Origin: CAYMJM01 sp964391325
GTDB lineage: Bacteria; Patescibacteriota; Dojkabacteria; B142; JAFGMG01
Assembly: GCA_964391325.1 (NCBI GenBank)
Contig: CAYMJM010000005.1
Location: 1 to 53,696, forward strand
Direction of reading: 5' to 3'
Length of the DNA stretch: 53,696 bases
The position numbers and the translations under genes are program-made. The notes beneath the pieces are model-generated. The model ran no database searches, had not been told where the DNA came from, and worked only from the letters and a program-made list of their open reading frames with translations. Shown here piece by piece: positions 51,979 through 53,696 of this stretch (its first letter is position 1; each line of letters starts with the position of its first letter).

Positions 51979-52827
51979 TTATCTAATCCACTTCTTATCA
52001 AGGGTTTTTCTTGGAAATTTTTGTCTTAGTTTTTCAGTATCATCAACTTCAAGTTGGATATTAACAGCATCCAGATTTTGCAAAAGATGTTCTTTTTTAT
52101 GTGTTGTTGCTACAACTACTACGCCTTCTTGCGAAGTTAGCCAAGCCAAAGCCAATTGTGAATTGGTTAAAGAATATTTATTTGCTAATTCAACCAATAA
52201 ATCTGATTTTTCGTTTTCAAATTCGCCAAGTTCTAATGGTCTGAACGCCTGTATTAGAATGCTGTTTTCCTGGCACAAATTTAATACACCGTCTTCTTCT
52301 ACTTCCCGAACAAATAAGTTGTAATAAACTTGATTGAAAAGTATTGGATGATTAGTTGTATTTAAGGCTTCTTGCATTGATTTGCTGTTGTAGTTGCTTA
52401 CTGCAAAACCTCTTGCCAACCCTTTGTCAACAATTGCATTTAATGCCTTTACACTTTCAGAGATAGCAACTTCTGGTATTGGTGCATGGTGAACAACAAT
52501 GTCAATATAATCAAGGCGCATTCTGTTCAAACTTTCTTCAATTGAGTGAAGCATGTCATCATAAGCCGAATGTTCTTTCCTTATAGCAGTACTAAGTAGT
52601 AACTTATTTCTATCGTAATCCTTTACTGCTTGACCGACTAATTTTTCAGCCCAGCCTTCCGCATAGTTTTGAGCTGTGAAAATTTGATTTACTCCACTAT
52701 CTATGTGCATCTTTATTGCCTGAATGTCAGTTTCATCATCGCTTTGGGGATTACGTGTCATGTCGCCACCAAATTGCCAAGTGCCTAATGTGTATCTTTT
52801 TATATCTTTTGGTTCAACTAATTTCAT
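51979..52827 (-). CDS. Aldo/keto reductase family protein with altered catalytic residues
   Basis: This TIM-barrel AKR-fold protein reads: 'YTLGTWQFGGDMTRNP', 'KMHIDSGVNQIFTAQNYAEGWAEKLVG', 'YIDIVVHHAPI', 'KGLARGFAVSNYNSKSM', 'FNQVYYNLF' and 'QLALAWLTSQEGVVVVATTHKKEHLLQNL'. The tetrad is incomplete: Tyr (QNYAEG) and His (VVHHAP) remain, but the Asp of the usual 'fDTA' is Phe (IFTA) and the Lys of 'TK' is Ala (LSTAIRK). Reduction by the standard route is therefore unlikely. The ATG at 52827 (MKLVEPKD) is preferred over one 23 codons upstream. Confidence 0.82.
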   Translation of the reverse strand: MKLVEPKDIKRYTLGTWQFGGDMTRNPQSDDETDIQAIKMHIDSGVNQIFTAQNYAEGWAEKLVGQAVKDYDRNKLLLSTAIRKEHSAYDDMLHSIEESLNRMRLDYIDIVVHHAPIPEVAISESVKALNAIVDKGLARGFAVSNYNSKSMQEALNTTNHPILFNQVYYNLFVREVEEDGVLNLCQENSILIQAFRPLELGEFENEKSDLLVELANKYSLTNSQLALAWLTSQEGVVVVATTHKKEHLLQNLDAVNIQLEVDDTEKLRQKFPRKTLDKKWIR

Positions 52828-52903
52828 AAGCAGATTATAATCTGCTGGATTACAAATATCAATGAAAGTATATTTACGATAAACAGTAATAAACAAAAAA
52901 GTA

Positions 52904-53172
52904 ATGAGAATGCCGAAAATTAAAATTTCAAAAGACGATCTGCAAGGACTCGATCACATCATTGGCAGGGTGTACGAATTAGGACACCCACAGGAAGAAG
53001 AAACTTCCGAACAAGAGCAGGTAAGATTAGAGAAAGAGCAGAAAATGGGCGGACAACTTGTTACTATTGATATTGATTTTTATTACTACCCCAAAATAAG
53101 ATATCTTTTAGATTTTTTGTATCAAGGACGCTTATTATTGAAGCCGAATATAAAAGACCTTGAATCCAGTGA
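52904..53172 (+). CDS. Hypothetical ORF joined to the recombinase remnant
   Basis: ATG starts a frame reading MRMPKIKISKDDLQGLDHII and a Gln/Glu-rich stretch (EEETSEQEQVRLEKEQKMGG), then 'IKDLESSELL'. The first 60 residues look protein-like but match no family I recognise. The later part appears to lead by frameshift into the serine recombinase C-terminus. It may be a truncated gene fused to the remnant, or a chance frame. Confidence 0.35.
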
Positions 53173-53462
53173 ATTACTACTGAACAATATAACAAATTCC
53201 GTGAAAACTGGACTAAGCAAAAAGAAGAATATGAAGGCAAACTTGCCAGAATTAGCAAGGCAGATAAAAGTACTACATTACAGCATCTTATTTACTGGAA
53301 TTGGCATCTCGAAGTTATGAACTATTTTTAGGTTCTGAACCTGAACAAAAACGGCAAATTATTGGACTTACACTTCAAAACCTTAGGATAAAAAACGGGA
53401 AGGTGCTATACGGTTGGGTAAAACCTTTTGATAGTATCTTTAAATCGGCTGAAAGTCTAACA
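53150..53462 (+). pseudogene. C-terminal remnant of a serine site-specific recombinase
   Basis: Pieces in different frames join into the C-terminal coil and tail of a large serine recombinase: 'ITTEQYNKFRENWTKQKEEYEGKLARISKADKS' (frame of 53179), then YYITASYLLELASRSYELFL, GSEPEQKRQIIGLTLQNLRI and KNGKVLYGWVKPFDSIFKS (frame of 53280). The shift lies near 53268 and an earlier one near 53170. The catalytic N-terminal domain and zinc ribbon are absent. The frame has no stop before tRNA-His and would read into it. This is the scar of an integrated element at a tRNA gene. Confidence 0.75.
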
Positions 53463-53539
53463 TGGGGTGAACGAAGGGATTTGAACCCTCGACCCTCGGT
53501 GCCACAAACCGATGCTCTACCAGCTGAGCTACGTTCACC
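53463..53539 (-). tRNA. tRNA-His (anticodon GTG)
   Basis: Minus-strand cloverleaf: acceptor GTGAACG/CGTTCAC with an encoded extra G at position -1 (53539) opposite discriminator C, as required for tRNA-His. D-arm GCTC/GAGC, anticodon stem TCGGT/ACCGA around TTGTGGC (GTG), T-arm GAGGG-TTCAAAT-CCCTT, and encoded CCA. The recombinase remnant ends at its 3' end. Confidence 0.95.
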
Positions 53540-53696
53540 AAAATTACCAGTAAGCAAAATGAGATCGGAAGCATACTGATATAATTCTGAATCTCTCGTA
53601 ACGAACAGAAGTAAGTATACGAGAAACTGCTCATTACAATGCAGGCTAATTATATCAAAAAACCCCTTTTACACAAATTCTCTTGAATTACTAAGT

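Noticed and set aside
53440..53634. Minus-strand frame reading VAQLVEHRFVAPRVEGSNPF
   Set aside because: This is the well-known translation of a tRNA gene (tRNA-His), not a protein.
1..53696. CRISPR array or Cas genes
   Set aside because: No regularly spaced repeats and no Cas motifs seen on either strand.
1..53696. Alternative genetic code (TGA as Gly), known in some CPR lineages
   Set aside because: TGA ends several clear genes, such as the VanY-like gene and pilB, within ATGA overlaps.

Overview
The window is a low-GC bacterial chromosome segment of 53.7 kb. It uses the standard bacterial code: TGA is a genuine stop, often inside ATGA overlaps. The gene style suggests a Patescibacteria/CPR organism with a single membrane. 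Signs are a W-S-x-D-L-G-W repeat FN3 surface protein, a compact type IV pilus operon, stand-alone GIY-YIG and ChaB genes, several envelope glycosyltransferases, a class B sortase with its substrate, and a SipW-type signal peptidase with a TasA-like partner. The phylum is inferred from gene style only; no rRNA is present. A run of ten Ns at 4826-4835 marks a scaffold gap, so this is a draft assembly, probably metagenomic.

Layout. 1-5.2 kb: 3' part of a large FN3 surface protein, then a fused ABC ATPase-permease. 5.2-7.7 kb (minus): L19, an XRE regulator, RecX and SppA. 7.8-15 kb: an envelope glycan block with a VanY-like carboxypeptidase, a double GT-B glycosyltransferase and a membrane GT2 on plus, facing a polyprenol-phosphate-mannose synthase and a GT39-type transferase on minus. 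The last two are translationally coupled, and one likely makes the lipid donor for the other. 15-20.2 kb: tRNA-Asp, -Leu, -Lys and -Arg with two tRNA-derived rearrangements (a palindromic insert with a GIY-YIG gene, and a 230-bp inverted-repeat unit around tRNA-Leu), a ceramidase-like membrane protein, a K+ channel-RCK protein, an MFS transporter and ChaB. 20.2-23.1 kb: unrecognised proteins. 23.2-29.4 kb: a type IV pilus operon (pilin, PilB, PilC, four minor pilins, one with a beta-propeller tip). 30.2-31.8 kb: the TasA-like protein and its SipW-type peptidase. 31.8-35.6 kb (minus): a PQQ-type sugar dehydrogenase, two unknowns and PRPP synthase. 35.7-38.4 kb: RidA, threonine dehydrogenase and 2-amino-3-ketobutyrate CoA ligase, a route from threonine to glycine and acetyl-CoA. 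38.4-40 kb (minus): a CYTH protein and two genes broken by frameshifts (a nucleoside deaminase and an EEP-family hydrolase). 40.6-48.7 kb: a GH18-like/NodB/GT2 fusion, an RlpA-like protein, sortase B and a surface protein with an NPRTSD sorting signal. 48.8-53.7 kb: small accessory genes, a degenerate aldo/keto reductase, and a broken serine recombinase that reads into tRNA-His.

The common theme is the cell surface: pili, TasA-like fibres, sortase-anchored protein and glycan modification. The most unusual items are the signal peptidase carrying a copy of its partner's signal-peptide region, the beta-propeller minor pilin, and the tRNA-derived rearrangements at 15.7-17.3 kb.
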